A stretch of DNA of 64,000 bases, from the NCBI RefSeq assembly GCF_007860175.1, contig NZ_SJPX01000004.1, forward strand, positions 744,001 to 808,000, read 5' to 3'. The stretch is from Rubripirellula reticaptiva. GTDB lineage: Bacteria; Planctomycetota; Planctomycetia; Pirellulales; Pirellulaceae. This document shows, piece after piece, positions 1 through 9,481 of this stretch (position 1 is its first letter; every line of letters starts with the position of its first letter). The notes beneath the pieces were generated by a model that was not told the DNA's origin, ran no database searches, and saw only the letters and a program-made list of their open reading frames with translations. The position numbers were made by a program, and so were the translations under genes.

Positions 1-105
1 TGAACTGTTCGAGCATGACGGACGTACGCTATTATGCTTCAACCGTCGACTCCTCCTCCTGTCCATTCCGCTTCCTGGACGCGTTTCTCCCGCGCGTGAA
101 AACTC

Positions 106-1245
106 TTGTCAGACCTGTCTCAGTGGATCGGATGGTTGTTGGCGGTGACCGTCGTCCCGCCGATGGTGATTTGCGTGCTTGTCCTGTATCCGGTTCGCTG
201 GTTCGCTGTTTGGTTGGGGTTGATGGCGCCGATGAGCGGCCATAGCACCCATACTCGCGTGACACCGCTTGGCGGCGGCATCGGCATTTGGATGGGGATT
301 GTTGGGACGTTCGCGATTGGCACGTTGGCCGTTGCTTTTGCTCGGCATGCACCCGAATGGCAAGCCAGGATGCCGGCTGCGATGGTTCCGCTGTTAAACG
401 GAGTGTGGTCCAAGGCTGGTCAGTTGTGGGCAGTGCTAGGTGCTGGCACGGTCTTGGCGATCCTTGGTGTGACGGATGATCGTCGTGGCGTGAATGAATG
501 GGTTCGTTTGGCGATCGAGTTCGCGGTCGCGGCGTTTGTGGTGTACGCGCTCGACTTTGGCTTGACGGCTTTTATCGGTGTCGCGTGGCTGACCAATTTG
601 TTGTCGGTGATCTGGATTGTTGGGTTGATCAATTCGTTCAACATGCTGGACAACATGGATGGGCTAAGCGGTGGTGTCGCGGCGATCATTGCCGCAACGA
701 TGGCGGTCGTGATGTTAATGACACCGGATCCAGGAACGTCGCGGCCACAGTTCTTTGTGGCGGCTCTGTTGTTGGTCGTACTGGGGGCGTTATTGGGGTT
801 TTTGTGGCACAACCGTCCGCCTGCGAAAATCTTCATGGGTGATGCGGGCAGTTACTTGGTCGGATACTTGATCGCGATCTCAATGTTGATGGCGACGTTT
901 TCGGGTGACGGCCAAGCGCGTCCGCATGCCGTGCTCGCGCCGCTGTGTGTGATGGCGGTTCCGCTTTACGACATGATCACGGTGCTCTGGATTCGGGCTC
1001 GTGAGGGACGCAGTTTGTTTGTCGGTGATCGCAGTCACTTTTCGCACCGTTTGGTCGACTTGGGGTTGAGTCGGACTCAAGCGGTATTGACGATTTACTT
1101 GGTCACCGGGACCTGCGGTTTGGCTGCAATCGTGCTGACTCAGGTCAGTGTGATCCAGGCGGTGATGGTGCTTGGTATCGTGGCTTGCATGTTGCTGTTG
1201 GTCGTCATATTGGAATCGACCGGATGGCAGAAGGACGACGAGTGA
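106..1245 (+). CDS. polyprenyl-phosphate GlcNAc-1-phosphate transferase family (WecA/MraY-like)
   Basis: Integral membrane enzyme of glycosyltransferase family 4, expected to move a sugar-1-phosphate from a UDP-sugar onto undecaprenyl phosphate and so start a surface polysaccharide. About ten hydrophobic segments are visible. The family landmarks are present: the NMLDNMDGLSGG stretch (Asp-rich motif, near residue 182), FMGDAGS (near 244) and HFSHRLVDLGLS near residue 312 (His motif). Absence of MraY-specific signatures and the polymerase-like neighbour suggest WecA/TagO function rather than peptidoglycan lipid I synthesis (inference). The start is a TTG; an in-frame stop lies at 97-99, so the protein cannot be longer by more than two codons, and I see no ATG near. 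Its stop overlaps the next gene (GTGA). Confidence 0.85.
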   Translation: MSDLSQWIGWLLAVTVVPPMVICVLVLYPVRWFAVWLGLMAPMSGHSTHTRVTPLGGGIGIWMGIVGTFAIGTLAVAFARHAPEWQARMPAAMVPLLNGVWSKAGQLWAVLGAGTVLAILGVTDDRRGVNEWVRLAIEFAVAAFVVYALDFGLTAFIGVAWLTNLLSVIWIVGLINSFNMLDNMDGLSGGVAAIIAATMAVVMLMTPDPGTSRPQFFVAALLLVVLGALLGFLWHNRPPAKIFMGDAGSYLVGYLIAISMLMATFSGDGQARPHAVLAPLCVMAVPLYDMITVLWIRAREGRSLFVGDRSHFSHRLVDLGLSRTQAVLTIYLVTGTCGLAAIVLTQVSVIQAVMVLGIVACMLLLVVILESTGWQKDDE

Positions 1246-3485
1246 ATTCCGTTTCGGCCTGGGGCCAAGTCGTTGCACTCGCGATTCTTGCGGGCGTGGC
1301 TGTGTATGTCGGCTATCACCCCAGCGACAGTATTGCGGTCGAACAGGGCGATGGGCTTTGGTTCTCGCTGATGGGAATCGCGATCGCAACCGTGGTGGCT
1401 GCGACTCGGCCATCGCCCGCCATCGCACTGGATCGGTTGGACGGTTTAGCGATCGGCTTAGCCGGTTGGATGATGCTGGCCGCGTTGGTTACGACCGGCG
1501 GATTTTCTTTTTATGGGAGGCCGCCGATTGGCAGTTTGCGTGTCGCAACGAACGAAGCTTGGTTGTGGGTTGCGGGTGCCGCGATCTTGGTTGCCGGACG
1601 CCGATTGTTCGCCCAGGTTGAGGTTCAGCGAGCCGTGTTGGCGATCGGCGTCATCATCAGCATGGGGTTGGCCGTTCACGGATTGCATCAACAATTTGTG
1701 TCGCTGCCAGCCAATCGAGCGGCCTATCAGCAGGATCCGGATGCGGTTGTTCGGATGGCGGGAATGGACGCCGCGGCGGGCACGGCCGAGCGAATGAGGT
1801 TTGAGAATCGTTTGTTTGACGGTGGCCCGTCGGCAACATTTGCGTTGGCAAATTCGTTTGCGGCCGTGCTGTTGGTTGGCATTGCGGGCGCGGCGGGCGT
1901 GATTCGTTTTCGTTTTTCGCAGATGCCGATGTGGCGTCGGTGGATATGGGGTGCGGTCGTACTGATTGGCGTCGCAGCAATGATCGCGGCGCGCAGTCGG
2001 TCGGCGACGTTAGCGATGGTGATTGCGATCGGATGGCTGTGGTTGAGTTCATCTGGATGGTTGTCGGCGGCTTCTTCACGCGCTGCACTGCAGCGGCGAG
2101 TGGCTCTGAAAGGCTTGGCGGCAATCGCAGTGGTCGCCATGGTTGGCGGCGCCTGCGTGGCCGTGTTTGGAAATCGTGAATGGATCGAAGCCGCGCCTGC
2201 ATCGCTGGCATTTCGGTTCCAGTACTGGCGAACAACGTTGCAGATGGTGGCCGATCATCCGCTGTGGGGCGCCGGACCGGGCAACTTTCAGTCGTTGTAT
2301 GAACGGTACCGCGAGTCGACGGCAACCGAACAGATATCGGATCCCCACAACTTTTTTTTCGAAACGCTTGCTAGTGGCGGATGGGTCGCCGCCGCAATTC
2401 TGGTCGCGATGGTTGTTGTTGGCATTCGATTGAGTTTGCGGAAGCCACCATCAGTAGGCAACGCTGCAGAAGATGGAACCGCAAGTGCTTCGGTGCAACC
2501 AGTTGCTGTTGGTGCGGCGGTGGGATTTGTGTTGGTGTGGATGATTGGATTTGCCAGTCGATCGGTTCCCGACTTGGACGCTAGCTTGGTGGTGGTGCCG
2601 TTTGCGTTGGCGTTGGCCTGGTTTGCGTGGCCGGACGCGATGCGGCTGTCGCGGTCGGCGGTTCACACGATTGCCGTGTCCGGATTGCTGGGCCTGATGG
2701 TCCACTTGTCCGTGGCGGGCGGTTGGACGGTGCCAGGCGTCGCGGTCTGGATTTGGATTTTGGCGGCGATGACGACAGGCACGATCGGTCGGGCCGATTT
2801 AGGATCGGAATCATCTTGGATCCGTCGCTGGGCGTTGCCAGTGGGATGTGTGTTATTGATGGTTGCGATGTACGTCATGTCGCTGCGTCCGGTCGGTGCC
2901 GAGAAACGCTGGTTGGCGACTGCCGAGTTGGCTCAGGCCACCGGGCAAATCGGCAGGACACGAGTCTCTTTGGAGCAAGCGGCAGCCGCCGACGGTTGGG
3001 CCGTGACGCCGAGGCTATGGCTGGCCGATTTCTATCTCTGGAAAATGATTCTGAGCGACGAAGCGGACGGAGACCGCGACGAGACACGCCGGCGGTGGGC
3101 TGAAATGCTGGAGGCGGCCAAAGTTCGGTCGGGCGAAAATCCGTCGGTCTATCGGCAAATCGGCGTCGCCCAGCTGCACCTGTATCAGCGGTTTGGCCGT
3201 CCCGAGGATCTGCAGGCGGCTGAAAAGACATTTGCGGACGTTGTTCGGTGGAGTCCCGCGAATCAGTGGGCGATGGCTCAGATGGCCGAAATCAAGCGCG
3301 CTGTCGGCGATTCCCAGGCCAGCCGCGAATTTGCCGATCAAGCGAAAAGACTATCCGAATTGGGCGGCAATCTCGAACGGGCGTTGTATCTGCAGTCGAT
3401 CTACGTCGTTCGTCCGATCGGCCGCGAGGTTCAGGGCGGTCCCGTGCGAGCACGGGCGGACCAGTTGCTGGGTTTGGTTCCCTAG
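1242..3485 (+). CDS. O-antigen ligase/polymerase-like membrane protein with C-terminal TPR-like region
   Basis: Large membrane protein of the Wzy/WaaL (O-antigen ligase) type. Many transmembrane segments run through residues 1-560, with the large extracytoplasmic loop (about residues 310-370) carrying the family hallmark region around GAGPGNFQSLYERYR and a DPHNFFFETLASGG segment. Residues about 570-745 are soluble and helical, with TPR-like alternation, ending in GLVP. The start is taken as GTG at 1242, overlapping the upstream stop TGA (1243-1245); an upstream in-frame start would lie inside the preceding gene. Together with the preceding transferase it probably polymerises or attaches a cell-surface glycan. 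The exact substrate cannot be read from sequence. Confidence 0.8.
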   Translation: MNSVSAWGQVVALAILAGVAVYVGYHPSDSIAVEQGDGLWFSLMGIAIATVVAATRPSPAIALDRLDGLAIGLAGWMMLAALVTTGGFSFYGRPPIGSLRVATNEAWLWVAGAAILVAGRRLFAQVEVQRAVLAIGVIISMGLAVHGLHQQFVSLPANRAAYQQDPDAVVRMAGMDAAAGTAERMRFENRLFDGGPSATFALANSFAAVLLVGIAGAAGVIRFRFSQMPMWRRWIWGAVVLIGVAAMIAARSRSATLAMVIAIGWLWLSSSGWLSAASSRAALQRRVALKGLAAIAVVAMVGGACVAVFGNREWIEAAPASLAFRFQYWRTTLQMVADHPLWGAGPGNFQSLYERYRESTATEQISDPHNFFFETLASGGWVAAAILVAMVVVGIRLSLRKPPSVGNAAEDGTASASVQPVAVGAAVGFVLVWMIGFASRSVPDLDASLVVVPFALALAWFAWPDAMRLSRSAVHTIAVSGLLGLMVHLSVAGGWTVPGVAVWIWILAAMTTGTIGRADLGSESSWIRRWALPVGCVLLMVAMYVMSLRPVGAEKRWLATAELAQATGQIGRTRVSLEQAAAADGWAVTPRLWLADFYLWKMILSDEADGDRDETRRRWAEMLEAAKVRSGENPSVYRQIGVAQLHLYQRFGRPEDLQAAEKTFADVVRWSPANQWAMAQMAEIKRAVGDSQASREFADQAKRLSELGGNLERALYLQSIYVVRPIGREVQGGPVRARADQLLGLVP

Positions 3486-3515
3486 CTGCACCATCGCCGT
3501 TCAGGCGTTTCCTGT

Positions 3516-3542
3516 CCCCGCCTGCCCCAAGGAAGGGCGGGG
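3516..3542. repeat. GC-rich inverted repeat after the polysaccharide genes
   Basis: CCCCGCC (3516-3522) pairs with GGCGGGG (3536-3542) around a 13-nt loop. It lies 30 nt after the stop of the O-antigen-ligase-like gene. No T run follows, so it is not a textbook intrinsic terminator; it may be a transcript 3' end stabiliser. Confidence 0.4.
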
Positions 3543-3639
3543 GATGCTATTCGATTTTGACCGCATTGGGAGTAGAACCGGCGAGGGTCGAGATGCGTAG
3601 AGACAGCCACTCATCGTTTTTGTTTCATCGGGTTTGACA

Positions 3640-4947
3640 ATGAAGAATTTCTGGATTTTCGTGCTTCTCTCCGCGGTCGCCGGTGCAACGGCGGCTTGGG
3701 CGATCAACCACAAGCGATACGGATACCGTGATTCGGCGTTCGGTCCCTTTGTCGTCAATGGTCAGGTGACGACCGAGAATGTCGAGAGATTTATCAGCCT
3801 GAATGAGGTGACGACTGGCGAAAAAGTCGGCCGAGTCGAGATTGACGGCGATCTGGAATACGATTTCGGCGTCATGTCGCCCGGCGATGAGGGCAGCAAA
3901 GTCTTCAAGATTCGCAACACTGGCGGAGGCCCGCTCAAATTGCGAGTCGGTGCTTCGACGTGCAAGTGCACGATTGGCGAACTGAATAAAGAAGCGTTGG
4001 ACCCGGGCGAAGAAACGGAGATCAAGCTGAGTTGGAAGGTGAAGTCGGGCGAGAGCGAATTTGGCCAATCCGCTCAGTTGTTGACCAATGACCCCCGGAT
4101 GGTTGCGATCACCTTGAAGATCACCGGAAAAGTAATCGAGGAATTTCTGTTGGTGCCTGACGCATGGTCGGCGGGCGAAGTTGCGACAGGCGATCCGATC
4201 GAATTTGAGGGTTCGTTTTACAACTACACCGACACCAAGATCAAAACCAAAGATGTTCGCTTTTCGAGCGAGACGATGAACGAGTTGGCGGAATTCGACG
4301 TTCAGCCGCTCGAACCGTCGGAGTACGCGGCTGGGAATGGTAATGCGATCCAAGGTTTTCGCGTCGTCGTGAAACTGAAACCTGGCATGAAGCAGGGAAA
4401 TTTCTCGCAAAATCTGATGGTTGGTTTTGTCGATGACGATGAGTCGGCGGACGTAACTGATGCAGAAAGCGATACGGACGCGAATGATGCAGCCGAAGAT
4501 GGCCCAAAGAGCGATGGCCTTGTTGACGGTCAGCGGTACCTTACGATTCCCGTTAGCGGTCGAGTGGTTGGGACGCTGCGGATGCTTGAGAGCAGCAAGT
4601 TGACGCTCGAAGGTGGCGAATACGTCTACAACTTTGGTCGAATTGGTCCGGACGACGACCTGACGGCCCGCGCGTTTGTTGTGCTAAAGGGTAAAGAGCG
4701 TGACAATACGACTTTAACGATTGGGGAAACAAAGCCCGATGGCGTCGTTAAGGCAAAGCTGGGGGAAGCTAAGGGCCGTGGCTCGATGGTTTTGTATCCG
4801 CTAGAGATCGAATTGGTCGCTGGTGACAAACTCATCTCACGTCTCGGTAAAGATCGAAGCGACTATGGTTCGATATGGATTGAGTCGGACAATCCGAAAG
4901 TATCGAGAATGCGGGTCGTGCTTAAATTTGCTATCGAGGGTCGTTAG
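3640..4947 (+). CDS. DUF1573 domain protein, membrane-anchored
   Basis: Hypothetical exported protein. Residues 1-22 form an uncleaved-looking signal anchor followed by INHKRYGYRD. Residues about 65-140 are a DUF1573 domain (ASH/HYDIN-like Ig fold), recognisable from YDFGVMSPGDEGSKVFKIRN, a pair of cysteines in STCKCTIG and LDPGEETEIKLSW. A second, weaker copy of the same pattern (YNFGRIGPDD) starts near residue 325, and an acidic linker lies near 270-290. DUF1573 proteins are common in planctomycetes and Bacteroidetes with unknown function. The ATG at 3640 is preferred over the TTG two codons earlier. It is followed after 33 nt by the cytochrome lipoprotein gene, so the two probably act together outside the cytoplasmic membrane. 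Confidence 0.8.
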   Translation: MKNFWIFVLLSAVAGATAAWAINHKRYGYRDSAFGPFVVNGQVTTENVERFISLNEVTTGEKVGRVEIDGDLEYDFGVMSPGDEGSKVFKIRNTGGGPLKLRVGASTCKCTIGELNKEALDPGEETEIKLSWKVKSGESEFGQSAQLLTNDPRMVAITLKITGKVIEEFLLVPDAWSAGEVATGDPIEFEGSFYNYTDTKIKTKDVRFSSETMNELAEFDVQPLEPSEYAAGNGNAIQGFRVVVKLKPGMKQGNFSQNLMVGFVDDDESADVTDAESDTDANDAAEDGPKSDGLVDGQRYLTIPVSGRVVGTLRMLESSKLTLEGGEYVYNFGRIGPDDDLTARAFVVLKGKERDNTTLTIGETKPDGVVKAKLGEAKGRGSMVLYPLEIELVAGDKLISRLGKDRSDYGSIWIESDNPKVSRMRVVLKFAIEGR

Positions 4948-4980
4948 CAATCGGAGTGTCAAAAGCTGGATTGGTTCGCA

Positions 4981-7185
4981 ATGTTTGAAATGAAATTTTG
5001 GTCGAGCAATTCAACTTTGGCAGGTGAACGTGGGTCGGTGGATTCCGATGCTTGCGGGCGGCGTCAGATTAGTGAGTGTCGTCGACGCTGGCTTAGGCGG
5101 CTGATTGCAACGCAAATGCTCGGTCTCGGCAGTGCCGCAGTGATCGGTTTGGCCGGATGTGCACCGCCGGCGCCCGTTGCCGAGAAGCAGATGTCGGTTG
5201 GTATGCCGACGGGGCAGTCCAGCGACCCAGGCGTGCTGACGCAAACGGAAATTCAGCCGCCGCCGCTGGTGGGAGTCGACCGAACGACCGCCAAAACGGT
5301 CTCAATGCGATTTTCGCCTGCCCCGGATGTTTCAACGGATGCTAGCGAAATTGGTGCCCGGGTAGATGTCGCGCCTGAGATTTCGGCGAAGTCAATGACC
5401 GAGACGCTTGAATCGATCGAATCGATCGGTGTGGCTGATTCGGTTGGCCAAGATGCTTATCAAGACTTCGTGCTCGCCGTCCAGCGTCCTAAACCGATCG
5501 CTAAGCCGGTTGGGCCCCCGGAGTTGATTCCAACGCCCGTTGGAGAGCCGGATCCTAAGATGGCAAAGCCGGAAAGTCCTAGCGTTGAACCAGCAGCAGA
5601 GCCCATCGCCGCGCCGGCGGTCCCGGGGATGAAACCCGCCGAGCCAAATGTTGACCCCAACTCCAAGCAAGGCGGTTCGGGCAACCCCGCGGCGCCGATG
5701 GCGTCGGTGGCCGGCAATTCGCCCGTTATTAATTCAAAATCGGATCCGACAGTGTCGCCTGCGATTGCCGATCCGAAGAGTGCTGGTGAATCGATCGGAA
5801 TCGACGGTCCCGAGGACTACAAGACTTGGCAGCAGCCCACCGTGGCTTTGGTCTTTACCGGCCAGCAGCATGGCTACATCGAGCCCTGTGGATGCACGGG
5901 ACTTGATCGTCAAAAGGGCGGCGTGGCTCGGCGATACACGTTTATCGATTCGCTGGCTAAACAGGGCTGGAACTTGGTTCCCATGGATGCTGGCAACCAA
6001 GTTCGTCGGTTTGGAAAGCAAGCCGCGATCAAGATGCAGCAGTCGGCTCGCGCGCTCGACGAGATGGGGTATCAGGCCGTCGGTTTCGGGCCTGACGACA
6101 TTCGTTTAGGCGTTGGCGATTTGCTAGCGCTAGCGGCCGAGAAAGAAATGTTTGTTTCGGCCAACGTGGTGCTGTTCGACCCCGAGTATTTGCCGGTGAT
6201 CAAGATGGTCGAGAAGAACGGAATCAAGATCGGCGCGACTAGCATTTTGGATCCCGACTCGATGGAAGTTGCCCCCGACGATGCGATGCAGGTTGGTGAT
6301 CCGGCTGAAACGCTGGCGGCGGCCGCGAAAAAGTTGGCTGCTGAGTCACCGGATTTCAGTGTCTTGTTGTTTTTTGGCAAAGAAGAAAACGCTCGGGCCT
6401 TGGTTCGCAAAGTGCCCGGTTTTGACTTGGTCGTCGCGGCCGGCGGCTATGGTGAACCGACGTATCAGGCTGAATCCATCGAGGGCTCGGACACTCGCAT
6501 CATCGTGACTGGCGACAAGGGCATGTATGCCGGGTTGGTCGGTTTGTATTCGGATGGACCGATGAAGTACGCGCGAGTCCCTTTGACGCATGAATACGCC
6601 GACGCGCCAGAAATGCGAGCCGTCATGAAGGACTACCAAAACCAGTTGCGAGATTTGGGGCTAGGCGGACTGGGCCTGTTGCCGCCGATCAAGCACTCGT
6701 CGGACCAAAAATTTATTGGCAGCCAGGCGTGTGGTAAGTGTCACACCAACGCTTTTGATATTTGGGAAAGTTCGGCGCACGCTGAGGCCACGGAGCATCT
6801 GGTGCATCCGCCGAAAGAACGCAGCGATATTTCGCGGCACTTTGACCCCGAGTGCATCAGTTGCCACGTGACGGGCTGGAATCCGCAAGACAATTATCCG
6901 TACGAAACCGGGTACTTGTCGTTGGAATTGTCACCGCACTTGACTGGCAACGGTTGCGAAAACTGTCACGGGCCTGGATCGGGGCACGCCGCTGCCGAGC
7001 AAGAAGGCGCGGATGTTACGATTGCACTGCGAGACGAGCTGCGTGATTCGATGAAATTGCCGTTGGAAAAAGCTCGCGAGAAATGCATGACCTGCCATGA
7101 CCTGGACAACAGTCCCGATTTCCATGCTCCCGATGCATTCGAGGACGTGTATTGGCCAGAGGTTGAGCACTATGGGGTAGACTGA
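4981..7185 (+). CDS. lipoprotein fusing a UshA-like metallophosphatase domain to a four-haem cytochrome c554-like domain
   Basis: A signal sequence with lipobox LAGC (cysteine near residue 60) predicts a lipoprotein. A Pro/Ala-rich linker fills about residues 65-270. Residues about 285-560 resemble the N-terminal fold of 5'-nucleotidases/UshA: FTGQQHGYIEPCGCTGL, then GGVARRYTFID and a later GFGPDDIRLG. The first ligand position is Gln, not the usual Asp, so metal binding may be altered. The C-terminal part has four CxxCH haem sites: CGKCH (about 583), CISCH (625), CENCH (659) and CMTCH (701), in a cytochrome c554-like spacing. Such fusions are known in planctomycetes and some Deltaproteobacteria; the reaction is unknown. 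The kinase gene starts only 5 nt after its stop. Confidence 0.8.
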   Translation: MFEMKFWSSNSTLAGERGSVDSDACGRRQISECRRRWLRRLIATQMLGLGSAAVIGLAGCAPPAPVAEKQMSVGMPTGQSSDPGVLTQTEIQPPPLVGVDRTTAKTVSMRFSPAPDVSTDASEIGARVDVAPEISAKSMTETLESIESIGVADSVGQDAYQDFVLAVQRPKPIAKPVGPPELIPTPVGEPDPKMAKPESPSVEPAAEPIAAPAVPGMKPAEPNVDPNSKQGGSGNPAAPMASVAGNSPVINSKSDPTVSPAIADPKSAGESIGIDGPEDYKTWQQPTVALVFTGQQHGYIEPCGCTGLDRQKGGVARRYTFIDSLAKQGWNLVPMDAGNQVRRFGKQAAIKMQQSARALDEMGYQAVGFGPDDIRLGVGDLLALAAEKEMFVSANVVLFDPEYLPVIKMVEKNGIKIGATSILDPDSMEVAPDDAMQVGDPAETLAAAAKKLAAESPDFSVLLFFGKEENARALVRKVPGFDLVVAAGGYGEPTYQAESIEGSDTRIIVTGDKGMYAGLVGLYSDGPMKYARVPLTHEYADAPEMRAVMKDYQNQLRDLGLGGLGLLPPIKHSSDQKFIGSQACGKCHTNAFDIWESSAHAEATEHLVHPPKERSDISRHFDPECISCHVTGWNPQDNYPYETGYLSLELSPHLTGNGCENCHGPGSGHAAAEQEGADVTIALRDELRDSMKLPLEKAREKCMTCHDLDNSPDFHAPDAFEDVYWPEVEHYGVD

Positions 7186-7190
7186 GCTTC

Positions 7191-8174
7191 ATGACCACAG
7201 AACCGACAATCTTGCTCTCGGGTACTGATCCCGATCTGCCTCGTGACCTCCCCGCTGGAATCGGGCGTTACTCGCGTTTACGCGAAATGGCTCGCGGCGG
7301 CACGGGGCTCTTGCGTTCCGCGTTTGATCCCGTCACGGGCCGAACGGTAGCGATCAAGTCGCTGTTGCCGGAAATGAAAAAGGACCGTGCCGAACGCCGC
7401 CGGATGCTGCGTGAGGCCCGTATCACGTCGCAGCTTCAGCACCCCAACACCGTTCCCGTTTACGACATCGGTGACGACGAAGCCGACGGAATCTACTTTG
7501 TGATGAAGCGGATTTCGGGCGAAAATCTGTTCGAGATTCTAAAGCGGATCGCGCGCGGCGATGAAGAAACGATCAAGCGATTTCCGACGCTGCGTCGTAT
7601 CGAAATTCTGATCGGGGCCTGTCAAGCGCTGGCCTACGCCCATGCGCGCGGCGTGATCCACCGTGACGTCAAACCCGAGAATATCTGGGTGGGGAACTTT
7701 GGCGAAGTCATTTTGCTTGACTGGGGTGTGGCCAAGGTTTGGGGGCACGCCGATGACAACGAACCGATCCGCCAAAGCGTCTTGAAGCCGCGTGTCGATC
7801 CCGATCACGAGGGTTCTGCCGAGCAGCGAATGACTACGTTGACAGGCGGCGGCCAACGCCCCGGCACGCCCCTGTACATGTCGCCCGAGCAGGTCGACGG
7901 AAACCGCGGGATCGATGAACGCAGCGATATTTTCAGTGCCGGTGTTTGTCTGTACGAATTGCTGGCGATCCGTGAGCCATTCCGTGGGGCGACGATTGAC
8001 GAAACGTTCGACAATATCAAACGCAAACAGGTTCCTTTGCCGTCCGAGCGATCGCCAGAACGTGATATTCCCGAGGGAGCGGACGCGATCACGGATCGCT
8101 GCATCGCAAAGCATCCCAGTCATCGTTATCAGTCGATGCGAGCCTTGATTTCGGATCTTCGCGATCTTCGCTAG
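7191..8174 (+). CDS. serine/threonine protein kinase (Hanks type)
   Basis: Complete cytosolic kinase domain without membrane segment or sensor domain, 327 residues. Visible motifs: glycine loop around ARGGTGLLRSAF, VAIK lysine near residue 53, catalytic loop HRDVKPEN near 157, LDWGVAK in place of DFG near 177 (DWG is frequent in bacterial kinases), an activation segment with GTPLYMSPEQV near 225, and DIFSAGVCLYELL. All catalytic residues are therefore present and activity is expected. The position 5 nt behind the cytochrome lipoprotein suggests cotranscription, so the pair could be part of a redox-linked signalling unit; that link is inference only. Confidence 0.93.
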   Translation: MTTEPTILLSGTDPDLPRDLPAGIGRYSRLREMARGGTGLLRSAFDPVTGRTVAIKSLLPEMKKDRAERRRMLREARITSQLQHPNTVPVYDIGDDEADGIYFVMKRISGENLFEILKRIARGDEETIKRFPTLRRIEILIGACQALAYAHARGVIHRDVKPENIWVGNFGEVILLDWGVAKVWGHADDNEPIRQSVLKPRVDPDHEGSAEQRMTTLTGGGQRPGTPLYMSPEQVDGNRGIDERSDIFSAGVCLYELLAIREPFRGATIDETFDNIKRKQVPLPSERSPERDIPEGADAITDRCIAKHPSHRYQSMRALISDLRDLR

Positions 8175-8525
8175 TCGGCGGCATGCGAAGGCTGAGATTG
8201 AGGCAGATTTTCGAAGACTTTGTGCGACGACAGCAATTCGCTTTTTCGTTGCCGCAAATGGTATTTTGCCATTCTCTAATTCTCTGTTCGGTAGCTGCTG
8301 AACCCCGATTTCGCCATTGTGCTTTTATTGTTGATCGATTTGCGGGCAAAAATCGTGTTGGAAATCATGGCAAAAAGTAAAATCCTGAGACTTTGGCAGC
8401 GAAACGTGCCAAATCCGCCTTGCCCGAAATGGACGGATCGGTACACTCTGCCCTTCCGGTTCACGGCCATGCGGTTTCGTGTCGTCGTGATGCCCGGAAG
8501 TCGCGAGTGAAATAGCTCGCGGTTA
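8175..8525. other. intergenic region before the tRNA-tuf cluster
   Basis: No protein gene is supported here; the short open frames lack a start context and have unordered composition. It holds a 7-bp palindrome, TTTGGCA (8392-8398) and TGCCAAA (8407-8413) around 8 nt, just upstream of a promoter-like sequence at 8420-8447. The palindrome could be an operator or a terminator-like stem, but no T run follows. Confidence 0.5.
8420..8447 (+). promoter_or_regulatory. candidate sigma70-type promoter of the tRNA-tuf cluster
   Basis: TTGCCC (8420-8425) and TACACT (8442-8447) are separated by 16 nt and lie about 80 nt before the first tRNA. Matches to consensus are partial (4/6 each), so this is a candidate only. 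Confidence 0.35.
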
Positions 8526-8598
8526 GCCAGCGTAGCTCAGTTGGCAGAGCAGCTGATTTGTAATCAGCCGGTCGCGGGTTCGAATCCCTCCGCTGGCT
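8526..8598 (+). tRNA. tRNA-Thr (anticodon TGT)
   Basis: 73-nt cloverleaf. The acceptor stem GCCAGCG pairs with CGCTGGC, with discriminator T. The anticodon stem GCTGA/TCAGC holds loop TTTGTAA with anticodon TGT. The T loop GTTCGAATC is canonical. CCA is not encoded. It is the first gene of the Thr-Tyr-Gly-Thr-tuf array, which matches the E. coli thrU-tyrU-glyT-thrT-tufB order. Confidence 0.97.
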
Positions 8599-8681
8599 CT
8601 TGTTGAGAGCCTTTTCGACAGAAGTGAATAAGAAAAAGAGATAGGCGACGAAGAACACAACGAAGAAATAGAAACGTTCAA

Positions 8682-8763
8682 GGGGGTTTGCCCGAGTGGT
8701 TAAAGGGGGCGGACTGTAAATCCGCTAGCTTTGCTTACACAGGTTCGAATCCTGTAGCCCCCA
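8682..8763 (+). tRNA. tRNA-Tyr (anticodon GTA)
   Basis: 82-nt class II tRNA. The acceptor GGGGGTT pairs with AGCCCCC (one G-T pair), discriminator A. The anticodon arm CGGA-CTGTAAA-TCCG gives GTA. A long variable arm (TAGCTTTGCTTACA) follows, as expected for tRNA-Tyr. The T loop is GTTCGAATC. CCA is not encoded. Confidence 0.97.
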
Positions 8764-8780
8764 CTTGTAGAAGTTTGAAG

Positions 8781-8820
8781 AAAGAAGGGTGAAGTGTGGA
8801 ATTTCACTCTTCACCTTTCT
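8781..8820. repeat. imperfect inverted repeat in the Tyr-Gly tRNA spacer
   Basis: GGGTGAAGTG (8787-8796) is opposed by CACTCTTCACC (8805-8815) around TGGAATTT, with purine-rich and pyrimidine-rich flanks that extend the complementarity. It is one of several degenerate hairpins in spacers of this translation gene cluster. Confidence 0.55.
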
Positions 8821-8837
8821 CTCCTCAGGCTTCCACC

Positions 8838-8908
8838 GCGGGTGTAGCACAATGGTAGTGCAGCAGCCTTCCAAGCTGAATACGAGGGTTCGATTCCCTT
8901 CACCCGCT
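8838..8908 (+). tRNA. tRNA-Gly (anticodon TCC)
   Basis: 71-nt cloverleaf. The acceptor GCGGGTG pairs with CACCCGC, discriminator T. The anticodon arm CAGC-CTTCCAA-GCTG gives TCC. The T loop is GTTCGATTC. CCA is not encoded. Confidence 0.97.
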
Positions 8909-8918
8909 TCGGGGAGAG

Positions 8919-8981
8919 GTTGCAGGGAACGGGCTACGGGGGGACAGGGAAACTGTTGTCCGTAGTCTGTTCCCTGTTGCC
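8919..8981. repeat. 22-bp imperfect inverted repeat in the Gly-Thr tRNA spacer
   Basis: The arm 8919-8940 (contains GCAGGGAAC and GCTACGG) is nearly the reverse complement of 8960-8981 (contains CCGTAG and GTTCCCTG), leaving a 19-nt loop. A copy of the core, GACAGGGAAAC, also occurs in the loop. The mature tRNAs flank it directly, so it sits in the processed part of the precursor. Confidence 0.6.
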
Positions 8982-8989
8982 AGTTCTCC

Positions 8990-9481
<492 letters not shown>

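Noticed and set aside
1-105. Promoter at TATTAT (30-35) before the first gene
   Set aside because: No acceptable -35 at the right distance, and the 5' context lies outside the window.
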